Below, one piece after another: positions 52,783 through 61,824 of a stretch of 64,000 nucleotides of DNA. The position numbers and the translations under genes were made by a program. Under the pieces are notes generated by a model. It was not told the origin of the DNA. It searched no databases and was given only the letters and a program-made list of their open reading frames with translations. Where the stretch lies: assembly GCA_052032335.1 (NCBI GenBank), contig JBPEWV010000145.1, positions 6,973 to 70,972 of the forward strand, given 5' to 3'. Position 1 is the stretch's first letter. Each line of letters starts with the position of its first letter. Source of the DNA: Pleionea sp052032335. Its GTDB lineage: Bacteria; Pseudomonadota; Gammaproteobacteria; Enterobacterales; Kangiellaceae.

Positions 52783-52806
52783 TGCGGGGACTTCCCCGCA
52801 TTTTTA
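52783..52806 (+). terminator. Rho-independent terminator of the hsp20 pair
   Basis: TGCGGGG and CCCCGCA form a 7-bp G+C-rich stem with an ACTT loop and are followed by TTTTTA. It lies about 8 bp past the second hsp20 stop. Confidence 0.9.
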
Positions 52807-52893
52807 TATTTTCCCGGATAGTTGCAAATTGACACTCATTTAGGCATTGTTGAGCCCATCTTGTAATGGCTACGAAGGCGTTTTTAAAGCGCG

Positions 52894-54045
52894 ATGGGCG
52901 GAGCAATGTTCGAAAGTAAATTACCCGATGTGGGCACAACGATTTTTACCACTATGTCGCAATTGGCGGCTGAACATAATGCGATCAACCTGTCGCAGGG
53001 TTTTCCGGATTTTGATGGGCATAACTATCTGCGACAGCGCGTTGCCCATTATATTAATCAAGGCTTGAATCAGTACGCTCCAATGAGCGGGCTTCCTGCA
53101 CTGCGCGAGCAAATTGCCGCGAAAACTCAACATTGTTATGGGCGCCGGGTTGATCCCGATTCTGAAGTCACAGTGACCAGCGGCGCGACAGAAGCCTTGT
53201 TTGCAGCTATTCATGCGGTAGTGCGAGCGGGCGATGAAGTGATCGTATTTGATCCTGCTTACGACAGTTACGATCCTGCTGTTCAGCTAGCAGGTGGCGT
53301 ACCAATTCATTTGCCACTCAATCATGCGTTTTCGATCGATGTTGAAGAGCTGGAACAAGCAATCAATTCGAAGACACGATTGATCATTATCAACAGTCCG
53401 CACAATCCGAGTGGCGCTGCACTATCGGAAGATACCTTACGACAAATCGAACAATGCGCTGAGAAGCACGATTTGTATTTAATCAGTGATGAAGTCTACG
53501 AACATATTATTTTTGATGATGAGTTGCATCAAAGCGTTAATCGTTTCGAATCATTGGCCAGCCGAAGTTTCATCGTCAGTTCTTTCGGTAAAACCTTTCA
53601 CACGACGGGTTGGAAGGTAGGCTATTGTGTCGCACCGGCCAATCTGACGACTGAGTTCAGAAAAGTACATCAGTATTTAACGTTTTGTACCGTGACGCCT
53701 ATTCAAGCCGCTTTGGCCGACATGTTGGAAAAACATCCGGAACAATGGCAACAGTTATCCTCATTTTATCAGGGCAAACGTGACCATCTTCGTACTCAAC
53801 TGACGGACTCAAGGTTTAAGTTGTTGCCTTGTCAGGGAACCTATTTTCAGTTAGTGGACTTCTCCGAAATCAGTGACAAGAGTGAAGTGGAGTTTGCGCA
53901 TTGGATGACGACGGAAGTTGGCGTTGCCAGCGTACCGATTTCGGTGTTTTACCAGCCGCAAAAAGAACAACACCTGGTGCGGTTATGCTTTGCCAAAAAC
54001 GAATCCACATTAACAGAGGCTGCCAAAAAGCTATGTCAACTTTAG
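52894..54045 (+). CDS. ybdL: Methionine/glutamine-type aminotransferase (YbdL-like)
   Basis: A 383-residue fold-type I, PLP-dependent aminotransferase. The opening SKLPDVGTTIFTTMSQLA and INLSQGFPDFDG match YbdL closely. NSPHNPSG (about 168) and SFGKTFHTTGWKVGY (about 229-243), with the PLP-binding Lys, are typical. YbdL-type enzymes use methionine, His or Phe with keto acids and are linked to methionine salvage. The last 13 bases overlap yafV, which encodes the omega-amidase that hydrolyses the keto-amide product. Confidence 0.92.
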   Translation: MGGAMFESKLPDVGTTIFTTMSQLAAEHNAINLSQGFPDFDGHNYLRQRVAHYINQGLNQYAPMSGLPALREQIAAKTQHCYGRRVDPDSEVTVTSGATEALFAAIHAVVRAGDEVIVFDPAYDSYDPAVQLAGGVPIHLPLNHAFSIDVEELEQAINSKTRLIIINSPHNPSGAALSEDTLRQIEQCAEKHDLYLISDEVYEHIIFDDELHQSVNRFESLASRSFIVSSFGKTFHTTGWKVGYCVAPANLTTEFRKVHQYLTFCTVTPIQAALADMLEKHPEQWQQLSSFYQGKRDHLRTQLTDSRFKLLPCQGTYFQLVDFSEISDKSEVEFAHWMTTEVGVASVPISVFYQPQKEQHLVRLCFAKNESTLTEAAKKLCQL

Positions 54046-54812
54046 ATTCATTTGAAGTCGCTTGTGTTCAATACGCACCAAAATGGCAACAGCCCGATGA
54101 AAACCGGCAGTGGCTAGCTGAGCAATTTCGTGACTTAAAACCGGTCGACTTGATCGTTTTACCAGAAATGTTCGCGTCTGGGTTCAGTTTAACCGAAGAA
54201 TGTATCGAGCCGACAGACGGTGAAACGCTGCAATGGATGAAATCACAGGCGATGGCCCTCAATGCTGTATTGTGTGGCAGTGTCAAGGTTCGAGAAAAGG
54301 ATCAGGTATTCAATCGATTGTATTGGGTACAACCGGACGGCGACCAGCACCATTACGACAAAGTTCACATGTTTGGCAAAGAAGACACCTTGATTTCTTC
54401 GGGTAAAACGCGTCGTTTTGTGAATTACAAAGGGCTACGCTTTATGTTGCAGACCTGTTACGACTTGCGGTTTCCTGTGTTCAGCCGTAACGACATCGAC
54501 TATGACGTATTGATTAATATTGCGTCCTGGCCGAAACCTCGCATACACCATTGGAACGCGTTACTGAAAGCTCGAGCCATAGAAAATTTGAGTTATGTCA
54601 TCGGTGTTAATCGTGTTGGTGACGACGGTAATAACTGGCAGTACGTCGGTGAGTCTCAAGTCATTGCCCCTGATGGTGAAGTCATCGAAAGAGCCGATTA
54701 CGATTTAACTCAAATTTTTTACGCCTCCCTCAGTCGTACTCGGCTGCAAGAATTAAGAAAACAATTTCCGTTTCTGCAAGACAGGGACGCCTTTCGACTT
54801 GAAATAAAATAG
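54033..54812 (+). CDS. yafV: Omega-amidase (YafV/Nit2-like)
   Basis: A 259-residue C-N hydrolase. The Glu-Lys-Cys triad is visible: E in LPEMFASG (about 44), K in YDKVHMFG (about 110) and C in QTCYDLRFP (about 145). YafV/Nit2 proteins hydrolyse 2-oxoglutaramate and 2-oxosuccinamate, the products of glutamine transaminases. The longer frame would add 44 residues inside the preceding gene; ATG at 54033 (MSTLDSFEVACVQ) is the family start. Overlap with ybdL implies coupling. Confidence 0.93.
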   Translation: MSTLDSFEVACVQYAPKWQQPDENRQWLAEQFRDLKPVDLIVLPEMFASGFSLTEECIEPTDGETLQWMKSQAMALNAVLCGSVKVREKDQVFNRLYWVQPDGDQHHYDKVHMFGKEDTLISSGKTRRFVNYKGLRFMLQTCYDLRFPVFSRNDIDYDVLINIASWPKPRIHHWNALLKARAIENLSYVIGVNRVGDDGNNWQYVGESQVIAPDGEVIERADYDLTQIFYASLSRTRLQELRKQFPFLQDRDAFRLEIK

Positions 54813-54955
54813 CTCTTACGGTCATCATGGCATTGTCTGATGCACCGATTGCTCCATTCGCAAACTTTTAGCGTATACAGGATTTATGCGCTGACATTGG
54901 GTTTATCTTTGTCAGCAGTTCACACGAGTTTGTATGCAGTTTATTGGAGACGTCG

Positions 54956-55357
54956 ATGGCATCTGTTGAAACATTACAACGCTCGAAGTTCGATTTCCAG
55001 TTAGGGGCGGCGACCATTCGAATCGATAACCTACGTTTGCGGACCTTTATCGGTTTTAATCCAGAGGAGCTGATTAAACCGCAAGACGTGGTCATTAACG
55101 CAGCGATAAAGTTTGACGCCACTCAGCCTGCTCAGTCGGACGATGAAAACGAGACGCTCGATTACAAAGTCATCACTAAAAAAATCATTCACCATGTGGA
55201 GTCTGGGCGTTTTCGATTGCTGGAGAAACTCAACGCCGACATTTTAAGCATTGTCATGCGTTACGAAGCTGTCATCGAAGCCGAAGTGCGTGTCGACAAG
55301 CCGCACGCGCTGAGATTTTCCGATTCCGTTTCGGTGACCTTGGCAGCGACGCGATGA
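54956..55357 (+). CDS. folX: Dihydroneopterin triphosphate 2'-epimerase FolX
   Basis: A 133-residue homologue of FolB that epimerises dihydroneopterin triphosphate to the monapterin form. Conserved blocks are IRIDNLRLRTFIGFNPEEL (about 21-39 here), DYKVITKKIIHHVESGRFRLLE, and KPHALRFSDSVSVTLAATR in two parts. They match FolX better than FolB. A TTG four codons upstream opens the frame; ATG at 54956 with GGAG 6 nt upstream is preferred. The last 4 bp overlap folM (ATGA). Confidence 0.93.
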   Translation: MASVETLQRSKFDFQLGAATIRIDNLRLRTFIGFNPEELIKPQDVVINAAIKFDATQPAQSDDENETLDYKVITKKIIHHVESGRFRLLEKLNADILSIVMRYEAVIEAEVRVDKPHALRFSDSVSVTLAATR

Positions 55358-56094
55358 AAAAGGACAATCGGATGATTTCGTCAGCGATTGTTATTACAGG
55401 CGGAGCGCAACGACTTGGTCTGCGAGCTGCTTTAGCACTGCACTCTCTCGAGCATCCAGTAATTGTAACCTACCGTCATCGTCACGACAGTGTCGATAAG
55501 CTCGAAGCGAAGGGCGTGCGTTGTATCCATAGTGATTTTTCACAACCCCACGCGCTTGAAGGTTTGATTCATTACTTGCGGGCGGAATGCAAGTCAATTC
55601 GTGCTTTGGTGCACAACGCCTCCGAATGGTTGTCTGAGCAAAACCACGATGATCGTGAAGCGGTGTTTGAAAAGTCAATGAATATTCACGCTAAAGTGCC
55701 TTATCTTTTAAATTTGGGATTGCAACAGTTGTTATTAAAAGATGCAACCGATGCCGGTCCATCCGACATTATTCATTTGACCGATTACGTGGTCGAACGA
55801 GGCAGTAAAAAGCACATTGCTTACGCGGCCAGCAAGGCTGCTCTAAATAATTTGACGTTGTCGTTTGCTGCCAAGTTCGCTCCCTTGATAAAAGTCAACG
55901 CAATTGCTCCCGCCATGTTGATGTTTAACCAAGATGACAGTGAATCGTATCGCAAACAGGTGCAAGAAAAAGCGTTATTAAAAGTGGCTCCTGGGGCCGA
56001 CGAAGGCGTGAGAGCGATACAGTATCTTCTGGAAAGTAAATACATAACGGGGCGCACATTAAGTTTGGACGGTGGTCGTCCTCTGGTCAGTTAA
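55354..56094 (+). CDS. folM: Dihydromonapterin reductase FolM
   Basis: A 246-residue short-chain dehydrogenase that reduces dihydromonapterin to tetrahydromonapterin with NADPH. The cofactor motif is ITGGAQRLG (about 14-22), with NAS at HNASEW (about 88) and the catalytic YAASKAAL (about 156; Tyr-Lys). FolM is distinguished from other dehydrogenases by context and by the LSLDGGRPLVS ending. ATGA overlap with folX and 27 bp to folE make a compact pterin operon. Confidence 0.9.
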   Translation: MKKDNRMISSAIVITGGAQRLGLRAALALHSLEHPVIVTYRHRHDSVDKLEAKGVRCIHSDFSQPHALEGLIHYLRAECKSIRALVHNASEWLSEQNHDDREAVFEKSMNIHAKVPYLLNLGLQQLLLKDATDAGPSDIIHLTDYVVERGSKKHIAYAASKAALNNLTLSFAAKFAPLIKVNAIAPAMLMFNQDDSESYRKQVQEKALLKVAPGADEGVRAIQYLLESKYITGRTLSLDGGRPLVS

Positions 56095-56121
56095 TTTTTA
56101 AAACAGGTTTTGGTGGAGAGC

Positions 56122-56808
56122 ATGTCAACTCAGTTTAATACTCAGGTAAATCAGGATAATGAAGACAATGCTATTGCGTTCGAAGCAATGCGGGTGCGCG
56201 ATGCCCTGATCAAACACGGCTTGGAAACGCCTCTGGTTGCCAATCCGATGGATAATGATGCCAAGTACCAGTCCATTAAGCAGTCAATGAGTGACATCAT
56301 GGTGGCGTTGGGTTTGGATTTGAACGATGACAGTTTGAATGAAACGCCACACCGTATTGCCAAGATGTACGTCAAAGAAATTTTTTGTGGGCTGGACTAC
56401 CGAAATTTTCCGCGCATTACAGTGATCGAAAACAAAATGAACGTTGAAGAGATGGTTAAAGTGTCTGACATCAGTTTGACCAGTACCTGTGAACACCATT
56501 TCGTTACCATAGATGGTGTCGCTAAGGTCGCATACATTCCAAACGAGAAAATTATTGGACTATCCAAGATTAACCGCATCGTTCGGTTTTTCGCCCAGCG
56601 ACCTCAGGTGCAAGAGCGAATGACGCAGCAGATCTTAATTGCACTTAAAGTGTTATTGGAGACGGAAGACGTTGCTGTCTCGATCAGCGCAACTCATTAC
56701 TGCGTTAAAGCTCGTGGTGTAATGGACGCCAATTCAAAAACCGAAACAACGGCACTGGGCGGCTGTTTCAAGGACAGCCACAAAACGCGAGCAGAGTTTT
56801 TAAGATAA
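56122..56808 (+). CDS. folE: GTP cyclohydrolase I
   Basis: A 228-residue FolE (type IA) that converts GTP to dihydroneopterin triphosphate. Zinc ligands are in STCEHHFVTIDG (C and H near 119-122) and in SATHYCVKARG (near 190). QERMTQQI and LSKINRIVRFFA are present. An N-terminal helical extension lengthens it slightly over E. coli FolE (222). The frame also opens at TTG four codons upstream. Last gene of folX-folM-folE, the three enzymes that turn GTP into tetrahydromonapterin. Confidence 0.95.
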   Translation: MSTQFNTQVNQDNEDNAIAFEAMRVRDALIKHGLETPLVANPMDNDAKYQSIKQSMSDIMVALGLDLNDDSLNETPHRIAKMYVKEIFCGLDYRNFPRITVIENKMNVEEMVKVSDISLTSTCEHHFVTIDGVAKVAYIPNEKIIGLSKINRIVRFFAQRPQVQERMTQQILIALKVLLETEDVAVSISATHYCVKARGVMDANSKTETTALGGCFKDSHKTRAEFLR

Positions 56809-56834
56809 AAACAGGGTGACAAAAAGCCGTTTGA

Positions 56835-57791
56835 CTAGTGGGTTTCGAGAGCGCTGAAGTCACCGGGCTTGACAGCGACAACATCGCAGCTTAAATCTTC
56901 GAGCAGTCTTTCTGCGGTGCTGCCCAGTAAGCCCGATCGGTAAGTGGTTCCGACAACGATTAAGGCCGCGTTTGACTTTTCCGCCTCCGTTTCTAACGCT
57001 TCCTCTGGGAATCCTTCCAGGAGTGCAACCTCATTGTCAGACAACTGATGTCGATCTTTGAGAACCTCTAGCTGAGACTGGTGTTCTTGACGTATTTTAT
57101 TCATCAAGGCCTGATGATCGTCGGGCGTATCGATGACAACAAATTGCCCCATCACTCCAGTAGAGGCCGTACTGTTCATAACGACTTCCCAGCCGGTAGG
57201 GTCGAAAACATGACACACCTTTAACGGCAGGTTTAAGTAAGTGCTCAACTCTTTGGCTTGTTGAATGATAATATCGTCTAAATGACTCTCCTGGCTCAGT
57301 TGATGCGAAGGATCGACTGCAGCCATTACACAGCTCGCGTCGGACCAGTGTTTGCCTTTGGTTAAAAGCAGAGGTTGCTCGCACGATTTGAGAAGTTGAT
57401 AATCACTGGGTGTGAAAAATATTTGCTTAAGTCGGCTGTGTTCGGCGGCTTGTTTTATCACCAGATCAACATTCAACTTTTCGGCAGCGTTCATAATGGC
57501 CTCGTAATAGGGCTTATGCCACTCAACCAGAGTCGAATATTTGATGTTGTCGTGTTGAAATTCTTTTTGCAGTGTCTCAAGCCGAGATTGATGAGTCTTT
57601 TTGATCTGTTTGATGGCTTGTTCCAGACTTTCCGGGTGCAGAATCAAATTAGACGCAATGCTTGCATGATAGTCGCAAATGTATAAAGTCACTTCCAGCG
57701 CTGTGTGGTCGGCGAGTTGCTGTATTTTACTCAAATGCCGATTATCGTCTTGCTCTGGATTAACGTTTACCAGAATTTTTAAACTATCCAT
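56835..57791 (-). CDS. Tandem universal stress protein (UspE-like)
   Basis: A 318-residue cytoplasmic protein with two Usp domains (about 1-150 and 155-310). The second ends in VVGTTYRSGLLGSTAERLLEDLSCDVVAVKPGDF, a nucleotide-loop pattern G-x2-G-x9-G-S/T seen in ATP-binding Usps. ATG at 57791 is preferred over one two codons upstream because AAGGAG stands 8 nt before it. It follows the related uspA gene by about 50 bp and is likely co-transcribed, so the FNR box upstream of that gene may control both. Confidence 0.9.
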   Translation of the reverse strand: MDSLKILVNVNPEQDDNRHLSKIQQLADHTALEVTLYICDYHASIASNLILHPESLEQAIKQIKKTHQSRLETLQKEFQHDNIKYSTLVEWHKPYYEAIMNAAEKLNVDLVIKQAAEHSRLKQIFFTPSDYQLLKSCEQPLLLTKGKHWSDASCVMAAVDPSHQLSQESHLDDIIIQQAKELSTYLNLPLKVCHVFDPTGWEVVMNSTASTGVMGQFVVIDTPDDHQALMNKIRQEHQSQLEVLKDRHQLSDNEVALLEGFPEEALETEAEKSNAALIVVGTTYRSGLLGSTAERLLEDLSCDVVAVKPGDFSALETH

Positions 57792-57842
57792 TTTCATGGC
57801 TCCTTAAATGACTCATGTTAATACCTTTATTATCAGCTTAGC

Positions 57843-58760
57843 TTAAACCTCAAAATTTTCAGGTTTCAGCGCCAAAACTTCGCCTTTCAGACGTGCTAAT
57901 ACACGCTCGGCGGTATTGCCCATGAAAGCCGCGGTTAGTCCTGTTCTACCGACCGTTCCCATAACCACCAATTGGGCCTGAATGCGTTCTGCGGTCAGAG
58001 GTATTTTTTCCTCGGGAAGGCCTTCAATATTGTGAATGTGCCGATCATTAAAGGGGTGTTCGGCGATAAGTTTTTGCATCGACTTAAAATGAAACTGGTT
58101 GACTTTGTCTTTCAGTCCTTTTAAATCAATTCGGGGAAAATCTTTGGGTATTTCCAGTTCGGGACTGACGTGTGTGTTCACCAAATGCGCTTCGACATTG
58201 AGCAGCTCGGCAAGAAAAAGAGAATACTGTAGAATAACGGTATTCAGTTTTTGATGCTCCGAGCATTCTGTCGTAGGGCAAACAGCACCCAGTATGGCAT
58301 TGCCCGGGTGCCACTTTTCATCGCGAACCAATAAGAGTGGCGAATGACAGAATCGTAATAAGTGCCAGTCGGTCGGCATAACGAATGGGTTTTCTGAACT
58401 GGCATCGCTGGAGATTCTTTTAACGGTTAAATCTATCGGATTGTCCTGGGTAAACTCAACCACCGCCTGCGCCGTTTTTTTATGCCATACCACGATACTT
58501 TTAATGGTGACACTTTTGGCTGCGAAAGACTGCGCGATTTTTTTGAGATAGGATTCTCGATTATCAATGTATTGCTGGCGCAGTGTGTTTCTGTGATCTT
58601 TGGCAAAAACCGTGGTTAATTCCAGAGCGGGTTCATAAATGGCGCTGAACAATGTGATGGTAATCGGGCCATTTCGAGCAAATAACAAGGCTCGTTCAAG
58701 TGCTGGTTGAACCGGCTTTTCTCGTGTGATGACGACCAATATCTGTTGCGGTTTTTTCAT
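57843..58760 (-). CDS. Tandem universal stress protein (UspE-like), second copy
   Basis: A 305-residue two-domain Usp protein. The N-terminal half (about 1-145; ILVVITREKPVQPALERALLFA) and the C-terminal half (about 150-300) share the fold. The end has VVMGTVGRTGLTAAFMGNTAERVLARLKGEVLALKP, the ATP-loop pattern. It is paralogous to the following gene. FNR-controlled two-domain Usps are known in pseudomonads under oxygen limitation; an FNR-like box with a -10 element lies 78 bp upstream. Confidence 0.9.
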   Translation of the reverse strand: MKKPQQILVVITREKPVQPALERALLFARNGPITITLFSAIYEPALELTTVFAKDHRNTLRQQYIDNRESYLKKIAQSFAAKSVTIKSIVVWHKKTAQAVVEFTQDNPIDLTVKRISSDASSENPFVMPTDWHLLRFCHSPLLLVRDEKWHPGNAILGAVCPTTECSEHQKLNTVILQYSLFLAELLNVEAHLVNTHVSPELEIPKDFPRIDLKGLKDKVNQFHFKSMQKLIAEHPFNDRHIHNIEGLPEEKIPLTAERIQAQLVVMGTVGRTGLTAAFMGNTAERVLARLKGEVLALKPENFEV

Positions 58761-58837
58761 AATCCCGTCCCCATCCTATATTGTGGAAAATGGGTAATGC
58801 AATGATTATCAGTATGCCACCGACTTAGTTGCCGGTA

Positions 58838-58851
58838 TTGACATGGATCAG
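58838..58851. promoter_or_regulatory. FNR/ANR-like box upstream of the uspA pair
   Basis: On the minus strand CTGAT-CCAT-GTCAA matches TTGAT-N4-ATCAA at eight of ten positions, one mismatch per arm. A -10-like CATACT (58811-58816) is centred 31 bp downstream, as for ccoN and hemN. The position is about 78 bp before the uspA ATG. Confidence 0.55.
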
Positions 58852-59026
58852 TCTATCTCTAAATCGAGTGCAATCGAGACATGGCAGCCATTGTCGAGTG
58901 CCAAATCCAGAGAGCTTTTGAGTCGGGTGCCAGCAATCAGATGCCTTTAGTTCGTTTTTCGCTTCTCGATGGGTATAATCTTCCAGTTAAATTAATTAGA
59001 ACAATACTTTTTAGGTTGGGGATGTC

Positions 59027-61144
59027 ATGAACAGGATGCAATGGGCTGCTGTGTTTTTGCTGGGGCTGGTTTCGGGGTGCAATCAGAACAGTGCCGAACC
59101 GGACCAACAAATTCAGGTCGAGACAGCGGCAAAAAAAGAATCGGTTTGCAAAAGCACAACGGTCAGCCCTGACGTTCGAAAAACTCAAAGCTCCGACTCC
59201 GGGCTTGTTTTAGAACATTTTGATCGGACGGTTCGGCCACAAGATGACCTGTACCGTTTTGCTAATGGCAACTGGTTAGCGAAAAATCAGATACCGGACG
59301 ATCGCTCCAACTTCGGTGTGTTTTCCGCTCTGATTGAACAAGCCGAAACAGATTTATGTTCAATTATCGAGTCTGTCGCAAACGACGTGTCGTTGCAAAC
59401 TGGATCCCCGGAACAAAAGGTTGCTGATTTATACAATAGCGTATTAGACACCGAGATCTTAAATCAACGGGGCATCAAACCGCTTAGACCATATATTGAT
59501 GAAATACGGGCGATTAATAACAAGAAGGCGTTGGCTCAATACTTCGCTATAGTCGCCAAGCGTGGCGCATCGTCGCCTATCGCTATTTACATCAATAACG
59601 ATGCCAAAAAGCCAACCGAATATATTTTGTATATGACGCAGTCTGGATTAGGGCTGCCGAATAAAAACTATTATTTAGACACCAGTCCGAATATGCAACG
59701 AATTCGAAATGCTTATGTGAAACACATGAGTCGCATGTTCGAGTGGGTATTGGGCCATGCGGATGAACCCAAAGCGCAATCCATACTTCAACTGGAATCA
59801 TCACTCGCTGAAATACATTGGAATCAAGATGACAATCGAAACAGTGAAAAAACATATAATAAAAGAACAACACAGGAATTGGTCAATCTGGCAAATGATT
59901 TTAGTTGGCACCATTTTTTTCAAGGACTCGGAGTCGAACAGTCGCAACAGCTCATCGTTCGACAACCAAGCTATATTTCAGAGTTTAATGAAATCTTTAA
60001 GCAAACTTCATTAGACGACTGGAAAGACTATTTAACCTGGCATCTGATTTCGGGAAATGCCGGACTGCTCAGCGAACTTGTCGATCAGGAAAACTTTTCA
60101 TTTTACGGGAAAGTGTTGCAAGGTACGCTGCAACAACCGCCACGGTGGAAGCGAGGCGTAGACGCTGTAAAAAATTTGTTGGGAGAGGTAGTGGGCAAGG
60201 TTTATGTCAAAAAGCAGTTCAAGCCTGAAGCGAAGCAACGCGTATTGACAATGATCGAAAACCTTCGCGAAGCGTATCGTCAGAGTATCGTTGAACTCGA
60301 CTGGATGAGTGATAAAACAAAACAGCAGGCGTTGGATAAACTCGATAAGTTTCGCGCTAAAGTCGGTTATCCTGATAAATGGCGTGACTATAGCGGCTTA
60401 AGGATTGAATCCGGAAAGTTACTCGAAAACTATATGGTTGCCCGGGCATTCAATTTTGATCTGCACTTATCCAAGATGGGCCAGTCAGTTGATCGTGATG
60501 AATGGTTTATGACACCTCAAACGGTTAACGCTTATTACAACCCGGTGATGAATGAAATAGTGTTTCCCGCAGCAATATTACAACCGCCATTTTTCTCGAT
60601 GGCAGCAGACGATGCCGTCAACTACGGTGGTATTGGTGCGGTCATTGGTCACGAAATGGGCCATGGTTTTGATGATCAGGGAGCGACTTACGATGGCGAC
60701 GGGGTTCTGCGAGATTGGTGGAGGGCTCCCGATAAACAAGCGTTTGGCAACCGAGCGCAACAACTTATCGAACAATACAATCAATTCGAAGTATTGCCGG
60801 GTGTGTTCGTTGATGGCGCCTATACTCTGAGTGAAAATATCGGTGATCTGGGAGGGCTTTCGGTAGCCTACAAGGCCTATCAACTGTCGTTAAACAGTAA
60901 CAGCGCTCCGCAGTTAGACGGCTTTTCTGGTGAGCAACGATTCTTTTTAGCTTGGGCACAGATTTGGGCTCGACAGTATCGTGAAGCCGAGTTACGGCGT
61001 CGTATTAATGTCGATCCGCATGCGCCGGGTGAATATCGCACCAATGGTGTGGTGCGCAATATGTCGGAATTTATGTCGGCGTTTGATCTTCAACCCGGTG
61101 ACAAGTTGTATTTACCACCAGAGAAGCGGATTCAAATCTGGTAA
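59027..61144 (+). CDS. M13-family metallopeptidase lipoprotein
   Basis: A 705-residue neprilysin-type (PepO-like) zinc endopeptidase. The signal peptide ends in VSGC (Cys18), so it is a lipoprotein facing the periplasm or surface. The zinc motif is H542-E543-x2-H546 (IGHEMGHGFDDQG) and the third ligand is E603 in ENIGDLGGL (ExxxD, D607). The N-terminal domain begins FDRTVRPQDDLYRFANGNWL. Length is typical. It is a monocistronic gene facing away from the uspA pair. Substrate unknown; such enzymes cut oligopeptides. Confidence 0.95.
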   Translation: MNRMQWAAVFLLGLVSGCNQNSAEPDQQIQVETAAKKESVCKSTTVSPDVRKTQSSDSGLVLEHFDRTVRPQDDLYRFANGNWLAKNQIPDDRSNFGVFSALIEQAETDLCSIIESVANDVSLQTGSPEQKVADLYNSVLDTEILNQRGIKPLRPYIDEIRAINNKKALAQYFAIVAKRGASSPIAIYINNDAKKPTEYILYMTQSGLGLPNKNYYLDTSPNMQRIRNAYVKHMSRMFEWVLGHADEPKAQSILQLESSLAEIHWNQDDNRNSEKTYNKRTTQELVNLANDFSWHHFFQGLGVEQSQQLIVRQPSYISEFNEIFKQTSLDDWKDYLTWHLISGNAGLLSELVDQENFSFYGKVLQGTLQQPPRWKRGVDAVKNLLGEVVGKVYVKKQFKPEAKQRVLTMIENLREAYRQSIVELDWMSDKTKQQALDKLDKFRAKVGYPDKWRDYSGLRIESGKLLENYMVARAFNFDLHLSKMGQSVDRDEWFMTPQTVNAYYNPVMNEIVFPAAILQPPFFSMAADDAVNYGGIGAVIGHEMGHGFDDQGATYDGDGVLRDWWRAPDKQAFGNRAQQLIEQYNQFEVLPGVFVDGAYTLSENIGDLGGLSVAYKAYQLSLNSNSAPQLDGFSGEQRFFLAWAQIWARQYREAELRRRINVDPHAPGEYRTNGVVRNMSEFMSAFDLQPGDKLYLPPEKRIQIW

Positions 61145-61317
61145 GTTGATTGGATTTAGGTCGCGAGTGTTTTGACGTTAGCTATCTCAACCTGTTCGTT
61201 GACCTTTTTTCGGAACGACCTATAATCGATGGTCCATGAGTCAATGAAATGCGTTAACCCGCGCTTTTTCTCATGACTTGTTTGGAATTAAATATATTAA
61301 AAAACGGAGATAATATT

Positions 61318-61794
61318 TTGAAGAAATTGATTGTGTTAACTATTGCCGCTTTTGTTGCTTCGGCTGCACAGGCACAGACTCAAATCACTGAAAAAGATAT
61401 CAAACAAATTACCGATAAAATCGATCAAGTGGTAGTGACCAAAGATCTCGCTGTTTTAAAACAGTACCTTCATCCCTCAGCTGAAATTATTGTTGATATG
61501 GATCCTGCACCAAACACCGGACAACAGCAGATTACCTATGAGCAATACATGCAAGTGATGCAAATGGGATTACAGGCGATAGAAAAGGCCGATGTTAAAA
61601 CGGAAATTTTAAGTCTGACAATTAACGACGAAAAAACGGAAGCAATGGTGGAACAGGAAACCACGGCAACCATGTTCGTGATGGGGCAGACCATCAAAGA
61701 CGTTTCTCGGGCGAAAGTGAAGTACGGGATTATAAACGGTCAGATAAAAGTGTTGATGTCAAAAAACGAAACCGTTAGTTCTACCAAACTGTAA
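61318..61794 (+). CDS. Small exported protein, possible NTF2/SnoaL-like fold
   Basis: A 158-residue protein. TTG at 61318 is chosen because GGAG lies 8 nt before it and a signal peptide starts at once (KKLIVLTIAAFVASAAQA, cut after AQA). The ATG 15 codons upstream has no such support. The mature part (about 135 residues) resembles NTF2-like/DUF4440 proteins in its alternation of a helical N-terminus and long strands, but no catalytic motif is visible. Function unknown. Confidence 0.65.
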   Translation: MKKLIVLTIAAFVASAAQAQTQITEKDIKQITDKIDQVVVTKDLAVLKQYLHPSAEIIVDMDPAPNTGQQQITYEQYMQVMQMGLQAIEKADVKTEILSLTINDEKTEAMVEQETTATMFVMGQTIKDVSRAKVKYGIINGQIKVLMSKNETVSSTKL

Positions 61795-61802
61795 TCGATA
61801 TG

Positions 61803-61824
61803 GGCAGGCTGAAAAACGCCTGTC
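61803..61824 (+). terminator. Possible terminator after the small exported protein gene
   Basis: GGCAGGC and GCCTGTC form a 7-bp stem with one G-T pair and an 8-nt A-rich loop, followed by TTATTGTT. It lies just past the stop and runs up to the convergent CBS gene stop. Weak. Confidence 0.45.
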
